Part shown: positions 17,230-26,082 of the stretch, one piece after another
How positions within the stretch are numbered: position 1 is the first letter of the stretch
Layout of the letters: the number at the start of each line of letters is the position of its first letter
Assembly (NCBI GenBank): GCA_963204835.1
Contig: CAUJHJ010000050.1
Coordinates: forward strand, 1-64,000
DNA: 64,000 nucleotides
Origin: Pseudomonadota bacterium
Lineage (GTDB): Bacteria > Pseudomonadota > Gammaproteobacteria > Steroidobacterales > Steroidobacteraceae
Direction of reading: 5' to 3'
Made by a program: the position numbers and the translations under genes
Notes under the pieces: generated by a model
Seen by the model: only the letters and a program-made list of their open reading frames with translations
What the model was told of the DNA's origin: nothing
The model's database searches: none

Positions 17230-17853
17230 CTAGGAGCTGCGGCCCAGCAGGTGCTGCTCGACCGCTGCGGCGGTCGTCACGTCGCAGTAGCGCCGGGCGC
17301 AATCGGCAAGATTGGCCCGGTGTGCGGCCTCATCCGCATCTCCCACGCAATCCTCGGGCACGATGACCCGGTAGCCGTGCGAGAACGCGTCGACGATCGA
17401 CGCGCGCACGCAGCCGCTCGTCGTGCAGCCCGTCACGATCACGGTGTCGACGCCCTGGCGCGTGAGGAAGGTATTGAGCGGCGTCAGGAAGAAGATTGAC
17501 GGTGCGTTCTTGCAGAACGTGAAGTCGTACTTCTCGTCGTGCACCTTGGGGTCCATCGCCGTGCACGGGTGGCCGTAGAAAAACTCCTCGCGCACGGCCT
17601 TGACCTTCCAGAGCGGCATGTCGGCCTGGCTGCCGTACGCGGTATAGCATTTCGCGACTGGCACCTGCCGTGCGCGCGCGACCCCGAGCAGGGCCGCCGT
17701 GCGATCGCGCGCCGCGTGCACCATCGGCAGCTTGCCGATCGGGTAGGCGGGATCGGTGAAGGCGAGCTGGAAATCGACCACAAGGATCGCGGCACGGGCA
17801 CCGTAACCGATGTCCGTGCTTGCGTAGCCAGCAGCCGTGTAGTTGTCAGCCAT
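17230..17853 (-). CDS. Isochorismatase-family cysteine hydrolase (N-carbamoylsarcosine amidase-like)
   Basis: The protein has 207 residues; the ATG at 17853 is the nearest to the fold start. The catalytic triad of the family is visible: Asp in LVVDFQLAF, Lys in FCKNAPS and Cys in TTSGCVRAS. The last pattern, with the preceding VTGCT, is typical of N-carbamoylsarcosine amidohydrolase-like members. It lies downstream of hyuB in the same direction, 55 bp apart with a hairpin between. Together with HyuA/HyuB it could hydrolyse a carbamoyl or other amide product. A paralogue is at 24252. Confidence 0.85.
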   Translation of the reverse strand: MADNYTAAGYASTDIGYGARAAILVVDFQLAFTDPAYPIGKLPMVHAARDRTAALLGVARARQVPVAKCYTAYGSQADMPLWKVKAVREEFFYGHPCTAMDPKVHDEKYDFTFCKNAPSIFFLTPLNTFLTRQGVDTVIVTGCTTSGCVRASIVDAFSHGYRVIVPEDCVGDADEAAHRANLADCARRYCDVTTAAAVEQHLLGRSS

Positions 17854-17866
17854 GATGCATTCCCCG

Positions 17867-17894
17867 CCCCTCCCCCGGCTCAACGGGAGAGGGG
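17867..17894. repeat. Intercistronic hairpin, repetitive-palindrome type
   Basis: Arms CCCCTC and GAGGGG, a C-A mismatch, then CCCG/CGGG around a 6-nt loop form a stable stem between hyuB and the isochorismatase gene. Its C-rich/G-rich form resembles dispersed intergenic palindromes of GC-rich proteobacteria. Only one copy was seen here. Confidence 0.45.
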
Positions 17895-17908
17895 CAGGCA
17901 GGCAGGGA

Positions 17909-19819
17909 TCAGGCCGCCTTGACGCCCTTCTTGCGCTCTTCGGCTACCCGCTTGGCCCACTTGGTGAACTGCGGCTGGGTCGGGGGCTCGAGGCCGGTCT
18001 CCGCCTTGCAGCGCCCTTTCAGCTCCTCGATCGTCGCGAACCCGCGATCGAACAGCTGCGCGGGGCCGCGATCGGCCGCCATGCGCTTGCGCAGCGCCGT
18101 CGTGGCCGCCTCGTCCACCGAGCCATCGGCCTTGATCACGACGCCATAGCGGCGCGCCCCCTCTGCGGTCACGAGGCCCGCATCGACATCGAAGCGGACC
18201 TTTTCCGCCTCGCGCTCGAGCGGATCGCCGCAGCCGCCACCACCCCAGGTGTCGGCGAGCAGCAGGTCGCCGGCCTCGACCTTGACGCGATCGAGCTTCG
18301 ACTCGAGCAGCTGCTGGGTGCCGTCCGCGCGCATCAGGGTCTTCCTGCTGCGGGCGCCCGGCAGGCCGCCATTGACGCCCCACGGGTAGGTGAGCCAGCG
18401 ATCGTCGTGCACCGAGATCTCGCCCGGTTCGAGGAAGCGGTAGCCGATGCGCAGGCCATTGCCGCCGCGGTTCTTGCCGGGGCCGCCCGAATCCGGAATG
18501 GTTTCGTAGATGTCGATGCGCAGCGGGAAATAGCTCTCGAGGAACTCGTTCGGCACATTCGTGAACGAGGGCCACAGCGAATGCCCGTCGGGGCCGTCGC
18601 CGAACGGCTTGCCGGGGATGCCGCCGAAGGTGATCTGGTACAGCTGGTACCAGTCGCCGTTCCGGTCGTAGCCCGAGTACATGAAGTGCGGGCTGTCGGA
18701 GAAGCCGGCCGCGCACATGAACTGCGGGTTGCCCTGGCCGAGCAGGCCGCCCAGCACGTCGAAGATGCGACCGAGGGCGTGCGTACGGCAGGACAGCGCC
18801 GCCGGCGCCAGCGGCTTCAGCAGCGTGCCGGCCGGAATGCGCACTTCCATCAGGTCGTAGAAGCCGTCGTTGAAGAGGATCTGCGGGTCGAACACCATGA
18901 TCATGTAGACGCCCGCGAACATCTTGAACATCTCCTCGTTCAACAGGAAGTTGATCGAGGAGATCGACTGCGGATCGGTGCCCGCAAAGTCGAAGATGCA
19001 CTTGTCGCCCTCGCGCCACATGCTGCAGGCGATCTTGTACGGGCCCATGTTCAGGCCGTCGTCGCAGACGTAGTCCTCGAAGTACTGCTTCTTCTCGGGC
19101 ACCGTGCGCTTGATGAGCTCGCGCATCGCGCGCTTGTTGCGCTCGAGCATTTCGTGCATCGCCGAGTAGAACACGTCGTCGCCGAAGCGCTCGGCGATCT
19201 CGACGCAGCGGTTGCCCGCGGTGCGCAGCGCCGCCGTGATGGCGTTGAAGTCGGACAGGTTCCAGTGCGGCAGGCGGCAGTTGTGCAGCAGGATCTTCAG
19301 AACGTCTTCCTGCAGCTTGCCGCCCTGGTAGATCTTGACGGGCGGCGTGCGGACGCCTTCCTCGAAGATCTGGCGCGCGTCGGTCGGCAGCGAACCGGGC
19401 ACCTTGCCGCCCACGTCGGTCATGTGGCCGAACATCGCGGACCAGGCGACCAGGCGCTTCTGCTTGTAGATCGGCATCAGCATCAGCCAGTCGTTCGCGT
19501 GGCTGATCGCGCCCCTGACCGAGTACGGGTCGTTCGTCAGGAAGATGTCGCCTTCCTCGATCGTGCCGTCGTAGCCCTGCATGAAGCCGTGGATGAACGA
19601 GCCGAACTGGCCGACGACCATCTTGCCTTCGACGTTGGCGATCATCGGGAACTCGTCGTGCTGCTCGCGGATGCCCGGCGACATGGCCGTGCGGAACAGC
19701 ACCGTGTCCATCTCATAGCGCGCGTTGCGCAGCGCGCTCTCGATGATGTCGATCGTGACGGTATCGACCTTGACCTTCTTGAAGGCCTTGTTGTTGCGCT
19801 GGATGATTTTGGCGGGCAT
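17909..19819 (-). CDS. hyuB: Hydantoinase B/oxoprolinase family subunit
   Basis: The protein has 636 residues. It matches the HyuB/acetone carboxylase alpha family: VDTVTIDIIESALRN at the start, FRTAMSPGIREQHDEF, the GHMTDVGG segment and SGGPGKNRGGNG. It is coupled to HyuA, with 6 bp between them. In N-methylhydantoinase, 5-oxoprolinase and acetophenone carboxylase systems the A and B subunits act together, using ATP to open or carboxylate the substrate. The C-terminus is rich in Lys and Arg. The substrate cannot be assigned. Confidence 0.88.
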   Translation of the reverse strand: MPAKIIQRNNKAFKKVKVDTVTIDIIESALRNARYEMDTVLFRTAMSPGIREQHDEFPMIANVEGKMVVGQFGSFIHGFMQGYDGTIEEGDIFLTNDPYSVRGAISHANDWLMLMPIYKQKRLVAWSAMFGHMTDVGGKVPGSLPTDARQIFEEGVRTPPVKIYQGGKLQEDVLKILLHNCRLPHWNLSDFNAITAALRTAGNRCVEIAERFGDDVFYSAMHEMLERNKRAMRELIKRTVPEKKQYFEDYVCDDGLNMGPYKIACSMWREGDKCIFDFAGTDPQSISSINFLLNEEMFKMFAGVYMIMVFDPQILFNDGFYDLMEVRIPAGTLLKPLAPAALSCRTHALGRIFDVLGGLLGQGNPQFMCAAGFSDSPHFMYSGYDRNGDWYQLYQITFGGIPGKPFGDGPDGHSLWPSFTNVPNEFLESYFPLRIDIYETIPDSGGPGKNRGGNGLRIGYRFLEPGEISVHDDRWLTYPWGVNGGLPGARSRKTLMRADGTQQLLESKLDRVKVEAGDLLLADTWGGGGCGDPLEREAEKVRFDVDAGLVTAEGARRYGVVIKADGSVDEAATTALRKRMAADRGPAQLFDRGFATIEELKGRCKAETGLEPPTQPQFTKWAKRVAEERKKGVKAA

Positions 19820-19825
19820 GAAAAC

Positions 19826-21907
19826 TTACCTCTTCGCCTTGCGGGCCGGCTTGTAGCCGTCCGGATAGATCAGGATGCAGCCGACTTTGTCGACGACGCC
19901 GTGGTGCTTCGGCAGGATCACGCTGGTCGAATCCATCTCGACGACGATCGCGGGCCCCTTCACCTTGTTGCCGGCACGCAGCTTCTTGCGGTCGTAGACG
20001 GTGGCCGTGAGGTCCTTGCCGTCCATGTAGACCTTCTGCCTGCCGATCGCGGCCGCCTTGGCGTCGCTGCCGCCCTTCGGCAGCTCCGCGCGCTTGAGCG
20101 ACACCGCCTTGCCCTGCACCGACGCGCGCAGCGTCACCAGTTCGTGCTCGAGGGACAGCGCGAAGGTGAACAGGCGCTTGTGCTCGGCGTCGAACTGCTC
20201 GGAGATGGCCACGAGGCCGCGCTTCTCGAGGTCCTTGATGTCGACATCCACGGTGAGTCGCAGGCCCTGCCCGTGGTAGCGCAGGTCGACCTGCCAGCTG
20301 GTGCGCATTTCCGACTTCGCCACGCCCTCGCGTGCCAGCGATTCGGAGGCATCGGCCGCGAGCGCGCGCAGGATCTTCACGATCTCCTTCGCGCTCGTGT
20401 CGGAGAACTTGCGCACGTAGGTACGGGCGCGCTCGTCGCGGACCGCAGTGGTGGCATCGCCGAGCGCGCACAGCACGCCCGGGCCCGGCGGGATGATCGA
20501 GGGCCAGGAGCCGAGCAGGCGCGACAGGGCATTGGCGTGCAGCGGGCCGGCGCCGCCGAAGGCGATCAACGCATAGTCGCGCGGGTCGTAGCCCTGCTCG
20601 ACCGACACGAGGCGCAGCGCGCCCACCATGTTCTCGTTGACGATGTTGTAGATGCCGAGGGCAGCTTCCTTGCGCGTGAGCTTCAGGGCATCGGCGATCT
20701 TCTGCACCGCCCGCCCGGACGACTCGCGGTCGAGCACCATGTCGCCGCCGAGCTTCTGCCCCTCGGGCATGTAGCCGAGCACCACGTTGGCGTCGGTGAC
20801 GGTCGGCTCGGTACCGCCACGATTGTACGCGGCCGGCCCCGGGTCGGCGCCGGCGCTCTGCGGGCCGACGCGCAGCGCGCGGGTGAGCTGCGGAACGTGG
20901 GCGATCGAGCCGCCGCCCGCGCCGACGGTGCGGATGTCGACCGAGGAGGCGCGCACGGTGACGTCGCCGACGGTCGTTTCACGACGCAGCCGTGGCTCGC
21001 CGTTCTGGATCAGCGCGACGTCAGTCGAGGTGCCGCCGACGTCGACGGTGAGCAGGTTCGGGAAGCCCGACTGCATGGCCACCCACACCGCGCCCGTGAC
21101 GCCGCCCGCGGGGCCCGACATCAGGAGGTTCACCGGGAACTCTTCCGAGGACTTCGCCGAGGCGAGGCCACCGTCCGAGCGCAGGATGTGCAGCTTCACT
21201 TCCTCGCCCTTGATCGAGAGCTTCGCCTTCAGGTTGCGAACGTATTTCTCGACGCGCGGGCGCACGTAGGAATTGGCGACCGTCGTGACGGTGCGCTCGT
21301 ACTCCTGCATTTCCGGCACGACTTCGGAGGACAGCGAGACCGGGATGCCCGGCAGCTCCTCGGCGGCGATGTCGCGGATGCGCTTCTCGTGCGTGTCGTT
21401 CGCGAAGGAATTGATGAGCGAGACGGTGAGCGCCTCGATGTCCTTCGACTTGAGCTCGCGCAGCGAGCTGCGCAGCTGGCCTTCGTCGAGCGCGTGGACG
21501 ATCTCGCCCTTGGCGCTGACGCGTTCGTCGGCCTCGATGGTGCACGACAGCGGCGCGAGCGGCAGGCTCTTGTTGTAGATGACCCAGCCGCCGAGGCCGC
21601 CCGGCACGAACGACCGCGCGATCTGCAGCACCTGGCGGTAGCCCTTGGTGGTGACGAGCCCGCACTTGGCGCCGGTGCCGGTCAGCACCGTGTTGGTCGC
21701 GACGGTCGTGCCGTGCATCACGTGCACGATGGTCGCGGGGTCGATGCCCGCATGCTCGCACACGCGCATCATGCCGTTCAACACGCCGATCGACTGGTCG
21801 GCCGGAGTGCTCGGCACCTTTGCGGACCATGTCTTGCCGGATTTCTCGTGGACGAGCAGCAGGTCGGTGAAAGTGCCACCGACGTCCACACCCAATCGAT
21901 ATGCCAT
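19826..21907 (-). CDS. hyuA: Hydantoinase A/oxoprolinase family ATP-binding subunit
   Basis: The protein has 693 residues. The ATG is preceded by AGGAG. The N-terminal DVGGTFTD (8-15) and the internal DVGGTSTD are the two phosphate-binding motifs of the ASKHA-type ATPase core. GAGGGS and the AFGGAGPLHA segment are standard for HyuA. It works with HyuB immediately downstream. The upstream HMG-CoA-lyase-like gene is in the same orientation 121 bp away. Family members include N-methylhydantoinase, 5-oxoprolinase and acetone/acetophenone carboxylase subunits. Confidence 0.9.
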   Translation of the reverse strand: MAYRLGVDVGGTFTDLLLVHEKSGKTWSAKVPSTPADQSIGVLNGMMRVCEHAGIDPATIVHVMHGTTVATNTVLTGTGAKCGLVTTKGYRQVLQIARSFVPGGLGGWVIYNKSLPLAPLSCTIEADERVSAKGEIVHALDEGQLRSSLRELKSKDIEALTVSLINSFANDTHEKRIRDIAAEELPGIPVSLSSEVVPEMQEYERTVTTVANSYVRPRVEKYVRNLKAKLSIKGEEVKLHILRSDGGLASAKSSEEFPVNLLMSGPAGGVTGAVWVAMQSGFPNLLTVDVGGTSTDVALIQNGEPRLRRETTVGDVTVRASSVDIRTVGAGGGSIAHVPQLTRALRVGPQSAGADPGPAAYNRGGTEPTVTDANVVLGYMPEGQKLGGDMVLDRESSGRAVQKIADALKLTRKEAALGIYNIVNENMVGALRLVSVEQGYDPRDYALIAFGGAGPLHANALSRLLGSWPSIIPPGPGVLCALGDATTAVRDERARTYVRKFSDTSAKEIVKILRALAADASESLAREGVAKSEMRTSWQVDLRYHGQGLRLTVDVDIKDLEKRGLVAISEQFDAEHKRLFTFALSLEHELVTLRASVQGKAVSLKRAELPKGGSDAKAAAIGRQKVYMDGKDLTATVYDRKKLRAGNKVKGPAIVVEMDSTSVILPKHHGVVDKVGCILIYPDGYKPARKAKR

Positions 21908-22028
21908 GTCTACTCCTGGTTGATCGGCGCGCGCGCGCGCCGCTTGCAGCGGCCCGAGTTTGGTGCCTCGGCCGCGGGGTCCGCAATGCGGGGAACACCT
22001 ACACGGAAGCGCGCCCCCGCCGGTGCAT

Positions 22029-22940
22029 TCAGGCCGCCTCGTGGCGCGGGAAGCTGCCCGCCTTGACGAGCATGCCGGGCACCGGCCGGCCGAGAGTTTC
22101 CTGCAGCCACTTGCCGGTGGCGATCAGGGCATCGAGGTCGATGCCGGTGCTCACGCCGCTGCGTTCCAGCATGTAGACCAGGTCCTCGGTGGGAATGTTG
22201 CCGGTCGCGGCGGGGGCGAACGGGCAGCCGCCGATCCCGCCGGCACTTGCATCGAGTGTCGCCACGCCCGCCTGGACGGCAGCGTAGGCATTGGCGAGAC
22301 CCGTGTTGCGGGTATTGTGGAAATGGGCCCGCAGGCGGATTTCGCGGGGAATGGCCGCGCGCACCGCACCCACCAGCTCCGTGACCTGCGCCGGGACGCC
22401 GACGCCGATCGTGTCGGCGAGCGCAATCTCGAAGGGCCCGGCCTCGGCGCAACGCTGCGCCACCTCGACGACCCGCTTGACCGGCATCTCGCCCTCGAAG
22501 GGGCAGCCGAAAGCCGCCGACACGGTGACCTGCGCCCGGATGCCCGCTGCCCGCGCGGCCCCGGCGATCTCGAGCCAGGCCGCGATCGACTCCTCGGTGC
22601 CGACGCCCTGGTTGCGGCGGTTGAAGGTGTCGCTCGCGACGACCGCCATGCCGACCTCATTGCAACCCGCCGCGAGTGCCCGGTCGAAGCCCTTGCGATT
22701 GAGGACGAGGCCCACATAGTGCACGTCCGCACGCTTTGCGAGGCCGGCGAGCACCTGTTCCGCATCCGCCATCTGCGGTACCCGCTTCGGGTTCACGAAA
22801 CTCGTCACTTCCAGCCGACGCACGCCGGCGGCGACCAGGCGCTCGATGAACTCGATCTTGGCCGCCGTCGCCATCACGCCTGGTTCGCTCTGCAGCCCGT
22901 CCCGCGGCCCGACTTCCACGATTTCAACGCTACGCATCAT
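22029..22940 (-). CDS. Hydroxymethylglutaryl-CoA lyase-like DRE-TIM metallolyase
   Basis: The protein has 303 residues. It has GPRDGLQSE (metal/catalytic Arg-Asp), HFHNTRN (metal His pair) and the GGIGGCPFAPAATGN loop with the catalytic Cys conserved in true HMG-CoA lyases. The start is the first of two adjacent ATGs. It would split a 3-hydroxy-3-methylglutaryl-CoA-like thioester to an acyl-CoA and a ketone or keto acid. It is divergent from a class III CoA-transferase, which could supply the CoA ester. The natural substrate may differ from HMG-CoA, since no leucine-degradation genes are nearby. Confidence 0.88.
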   Translation of the reverse strand: MMRSVEIVEVGPRDGLQSEPGVMATAAKIEFIERLVAAGVRRLEVTSFVNPKRVPQMADAEQVLAGLAKRADVHYVGLVLNRKGFDRALAAGCNEVGMAVVASDTFNRRNQGVGTEESIAAWLEIAGAARAAGIRAQVTVSAAFGCPFEGEMPVKRVVEVAQRCAEAGPFEIALADTIGVGVPAQVTELVGAVRAAIPREIRLRAHFHNTRNTGLANAYAAVQAGVATLDASAGGIGGCPFAPAATGNIPTEDLVYMLERSGVSTGIDLDALIATGKWLQETLGRPVPGMLVKAGSFPRHEAA

Positions 22941-23028
22941 TGCCTATTCCATAATTCCGACGTTACATGATTCGATTCTAACCCCAACGTCCCCCAAGTG
23001 GACTTCAGAATCCGGAGAGAAGATCGGC
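22941..23028. promoter_or_regulatory. Divergent intergenic region, AT-richer than surroundings
   Basis: This 88-bp gap separates the two divergent blocks around 23 kb. Its first 45 bp are noticeably AT-richer than the coding regions and hold direct repeats of GATTC, consistent with promoters on both strands. No clear consensus -35/-10 pair or perfect palindrome was found. GGAGAG at 23013-23018 is the ribosome site of the CoA-transferase. Confidence 0.5.
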
Positions 23029-24246
23029 ATGACCGGACAACCCACCGCATTCAGGAACGGCCCCCTGTCGGACCTGCGCGTGATCGAGATGGGCACGCTG
23101 CTGGCCGGGCCGTTCTGCGGCCAGATCCTCGGCGACATGGGCGCGGAAGTCATCAAGGTCGAGCCGCCCGGCCAGGGCGACCCGATGCGCGTCTGGGGCC
23201 GCGAGAAGGCCCACGGCAAGTCGCTCTGGTGGCCGGTGGTCGGCCGCAACAAGAAGGCGGTGACGCTCGACATGCGCCAGGCCGAGGGCCAGGCGCTGCT
23301 GCGCGAACTCGTCGCGAAGGCCGACTTCCTGCTCGAGAATTTCCGTCCCGGCACCATGGAGAAATGGGGCTGCGGCTACGAGGACCTCGCGAAGATCAAT
23401 CCGCGGCTCATCATGATCCGCGTCTCCGGTTTCGGGCAGACGGGCCCGTACGCGAAGCAGGCGGGCTTCGGCGCGATCGGCGAGGCCATGGGCGGGCTGC
23501 GCTATGTGTGCGGCGATCCCTCCACGCCGCCCTCGCGCATGGGCATCAGCATCGGCGATTCGCTGGCGGCCACCTTCGCCAGCGTCGGCGCGCTCTCCGC
23601 GCTGCATTACCGCGAAAAGACCGGCCGCGGCCAGGTTGTCGATTCGGCGATCTACGAAGCCGTACTGAACATGATGGAATCTCTCGTCACTGAGTATGAC
23701 AAGACGGGTTACATTCGCGAGCGCACGGGCGCGATCCTGCCGAACGTCGCGCCATCCAACGTCTACCCCACGCGCGACGGCCAGCTCGTGCTGATCGCCG
23801 CCAACCAGGACACGGTGTTCGGCCGCCTGGCCGAGGCCATGGGCCAGCCCGGGCTCGCCAAGGAGCCGAAGTACGCGACCCACACGGCCCGCGGCGCCAA
23901 CCAGGTCGAGCTGGACGAGCTCGTCGGGCGCTGGACGGCCACCCAGACGCGCGACGAGGTGCTGGCGGCCATGGAGAAGTTCGGCGTGCCCGCCGGGCTC
24001 ATCTATCGCACGCCCGAGATGCTCGAGGATCCGCATTTCAAGGCGCGCCAGGCCATCGTCGCCACCCAGCACCCGGATTTCGGCGAGCTGAAGATGCAGA
24101 ATGTCGCGCCGAAGCTGTCCGAAACGCCGGGTGGCATCCGCGCTCCCGCGCCCTCCATGGGCGAACACAATGAAGAGGTTTACCTCGGCCTGCTCGGCAT
24201 GGCGCGCGAGCGCTACGACGCCCTCGCCGCCCGCAAGGTCATCTGA
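23029..24246 (+). CDS. Class III (CaiB/BaiF) CoA-transferase
   Basis: The protein has 405 residues. The ATG was chosen for the GGAGAG site 10 nt upstream and the immediate family start LSDLRVIEMGTLLAGPF. Catalytic Asp177 lies in ISIGDSLA; GREKAHGKS and RNKKAVTLD are the CoA-contact strands. Family enzymes move CoA between organic acids (formyl-CoA:oxalate, succinyl-CoA:citramalate or benzylsuccinate types). It is the first gene of a tightly coupled six-gene run to 27591 and divergent from the HMG-CoA-lyase-like gene, so activation of an acid followed by lyase cleavage is plausible. Confidence 0.9.
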   Translation: MTGQPTAFRNGPLSDLRVIEMGTLLAGPFCGQILGDMGAEVIKVEPPGQGDPMRVWGREKAHGKSLWWPVVGRNKKAVTLDMRQAEGQALLRELVAKADFLLENFRPGTMEKWGCGYEDLAKINPRLIMIRVSGFGQTGPYAKQAGFGAIGEAMGGLRYVCGDPSTPPSRMGISIGDSLAATFASVGALSALHYREKTGRGQVVDSAIYEAVLNMMESLVTEYDKTGYIRERTGAILPNVAPSNVYPTRDGQLVLIAANQDTVFGRLAEAMGQPGLAKEPKYATHTARGANQVELDELVGRWTATQTRDEVLAAMEKFGVPAGLIYRTPEMLEDPHFKARQAIVATQHPDFGELKMQNVAPKLSETPGGIRAPAPSMGEHNEEVYLGLLGMARERYDALAARKVI

Positions 24247-24251
24247 GCGCC

Positions 24252-24887
24252 ATGGCGGAGTCGATCGAGGAGAACTACGCGCGCGGCGGCTTCGGCCAGT
24301 CGCTCGCGTTCGGTTCCCGCCCGGCGTTGCTCGTGATCGACTTCGTGCAGGCCTATCTCGTGCCGGGCTCGCCGCTCTATGCGGGGGTCGAGGCCGCGCG
24401 GGATGGCGCGGCCCGCTTGCTCGCCGCGGCACGCACGGCGCGCATCCCCGTCGTGCACACGAATGTCGCCTACCAGCCAGGCGGGCGTGACGGCGGGGTC
24501 TTCTTCCGCAAGGTTCCCGCCCTGCGCTGCTTCGTGGCCGGCGCCCATCCCGAGCTCGCGGCGTTCGCGCCGGGGCTCGAGCCGGCGGGCGGCGAGACGG
24601 TCATCACGAAGCAGTACGCCAGCGCCTTCTTCGGCACCTCGCTCGCGTCGACCCTCACCTCGCTCGGGGTCGATACCGTGCTGATCGCGGGCGTATCCAC
24701 GAGCGGCTGCGTGCGCGCGAGCGCGGTCGACTGCTGCCAGCATGGCTTCGTCCCGGTGGTCGTGCGCGATGCCGTCGGCGATCGCGCTGCGGGGCCGCAC
24801 GAGTCGAACCTGTTCGACCTGCAGGCGAAATACGCCGAGGTCATCGACCTCGCCGCCGCGAGCCGATATCTCGCGGGCCTCGCATGA
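24252..24887 (+). CDS. Isochorismatase-family cysteine hydrolase (second copy)
   Basis: The protein has 211 residues and starts 6 bp after the CoA-transferase. The triad is visible: Asp in LLVIDFVQAY, Lys in VITKQYAS and Cys in VSTSGCVRAS. It is related to the protein at 17230 and also of the N-carbamoylsarcosine amidase type. Its presence in both divergent blocks suggests that amide or carbamoyl hydrolysis is central to the pathway. It overlaps the VOC gene by ATGA. Confidence 0.85.
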   Translation: MAESIEENYARGGFGQSLAFGSRPALLVIDFVQAYLVPGSPLYAGVEAARDGAARLLAAARTARIPVVHTNVAYQPGGRDGGVFFRKVPALRCFVAGAHPELAAFAPGLEPAGGETVITKQYASAFFGTSLASTLTSLGVDTVLIAGVSTSGCVRASAVDCCQHGFVPVVVRDAVGDRAAGPHESNLFDLQAKYAEVIDLAAASRYLAGLA

Positions 24888-25780
24888 CAGGGTTCGGACC
24901 CATCGTCGCGGTCACGATTGCGACGCCCGAGCTGCAGACGGCGATCGACGCCTGGCGCCTCTACCTCGGCTATGAGCTGGCCGACCACGATCGCCTGACG
25001 CCGGCGATGGCCGCGCAGTTCGGACGACCGGGGCTCGCCGGGCGGCGTTATGCCCTGATGCTGCCGGGCGGCGAGGGCCAGACCTGGGTGCGCTTCATCG
25101 AGGGCAGGCCGGATCCGGCCTACCGGCCCTTCCGGCACATGGGCTGGAATGCCGCCGAACTGATGGTGCAGGACACCGATCGGGCGGCCGCGCAGGTCGC
25201 GGACTCGCCGTTCCGGGTCATCGGCCCGCCCGCCGACCTGTCGATCAGCGACAAGATCCGCGCGATGCAGGCGATCGGCCCTGCGAGCGAAGCGATCTAC
25301 CTCACCTCCTTCAAGGAAAAGATCGCGGCCTTCGACGTGCCGGATGCGAAGCATTTCATCGACCGCGTCTTCATCGTCATCCTGGGCGGCCCCTCCTGCG
25401 AGGCGGTGGGTGCTTTCTATTCGAAGCACTTCGGCGTGCCGCCCGCCAAGACGACCCCTTCGGTGATCACCGTGCTTTCCGCCGCGCATGGCCTGCCCGC
25501 CGACACCCGCCATCCGCTCGCCGCGCTCGCGCTTGCGGGCCAGTGCTACATCGAAGTCGACGCGATGCCCGCGGGGACCCTCGAACGGACGCCGGCACCC
25601 GGCGAATTGCCGCCCGGCATCTCGATGGTGAGCTTCCTGGTCGACCGCCTGCCGGAGGATCCCGCCCTCGATTGGCTCGCGGAACCGCGCACCCTGCCGC
25701 AAGCGCCCTATCATGGCCGCAGGACCGCGGTGTGCATTGGCCCCGCGGGCGAATGGATCGAACTCGTGGAGCGCGAATGA
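24884..25780 (+). CDS. VOC-superfamily protein (glyoxalase/dioxygenase fold)
   Basis: The protein has 298 residues. Two modules are visible: residues 1-125 with the start pattern PELQTAIDAWRLYLGY, and 140-298 with DRVFIVILGG and a late ISMVSFLVDRLP strand. This fits two paired beta-alpha-beta3 units. Metal ligands cannot be assigned with confidence. It is translationally coupled on both sides (ATGA overlaps). VOC proteins catalyse isomerisation, epimerisation or extradiol cleavage; the role here is unknown. Confidence 0.65.
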   Translation: MTGFGPIVAVTIATPELQTAIDAWRLYLGYELADHDRLTPAMAAQFGRPGLAGRRYALMLPGGEGQTWVRFIEGRPDPAYRPFRHMGWNAAELMVQDTDRAAAQVADSPFRVIGPPADLSISDKIRAMQAIGPASEAIYLTSFKEKIAAFDVPDAKHFIDRVFIVILGGPSCEAVGAFYSKHFGVPPAKTTPSVITVLSAAHGLPADTRHPLAALALAGQCYIEVDAMPAGTLERTPAPGELPPGISMVSFLVDRLPEDPALDWLAEPRTLPQAPYHGRRTAVCIGPAGEWIELVERE

Positions 25781-26082
25781 CCGACGCACCGACCCGCGCC
25801 AAAGGCCCCCTGCCCCAGTATTTCGACGACCCGGCGATCGACCAGCTGCACTCGGCACTGCTCGCGCTCGCGGCGGAACTCTCGGTGGCCTATGACCGCA
25901 TCGACACGCTCGAACGCATGCTCGAGCGCAAGGGCACGCTGTCGAGGGCCGAAATCGACCGCTTCGAGCCCGACGAACCCGCGCTGCAGGAGCGCGCGGC
26001 GCGGCGCGAAGCCCTCGTGGCGCGCTTGCTGCGCCCCTTCCGCGACTACCGCGAACACCTGATCGAGCGCGCGAAAAAATGA
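25777..26082 (+). CDS. Small helical protein of unknown family (paralogue of 27232-27591)
   Basis: The protein has 101 residues. The ATG overlaps the VOC stop and its stop overlaps the methyltransferase start. Near the N-terminus it has PQYFDDPAIDQL, then a heptad-like stretch (LALAAELSVAYDRIDTLERM) suggesting a short coiled coil, and a charged Arg-rich C-terminus. The protein at 27232 shares PQYFxDPAID, LAxELxV, the Arg-x2-Asp-x2-Glu-Arg pattern and the tail. The family is not recognised. Flanking of the methyltransferase by two copies suggests a structural or subunit role with it. Confidence 0.7.
   Translation: MTDAPTRAKGPLPQYFDDPAIDQLHSALLALAAELSVAYDRIDTLERMLERKGTLSRAEIDRFEPDEPALQERAARREALVARLLRPFRDYREHLIERAKK

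Noticed and set aside
17230-21907. Firm call of a creatinine/N-methylhydantoin pathway
   Set aside because: HyuAB and an amidase-like gene fit, but creatinine deaminase, sarcosine oxidase and related genes are absent and the HMG-lyase/CoA-transferase genes do not fit.
21926-21941. Alternating CG tract upstream of hyuA as a regulatory or Z-DNA element
   Set aside because: It is a short self-complementary CG run in GC-rich DNA, with no repeat elsewhere or positional support.
17843-22066. A 1407-codon open frame on the plus strand opposite hyuA/hyuB
   Set aside because: It is antisense to two clearly conserved genes; the product is low-complexity Arg/His/Leu/Asp-rich sequence with no domain. 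Long antisense frames are expected in GC-rich DNA.
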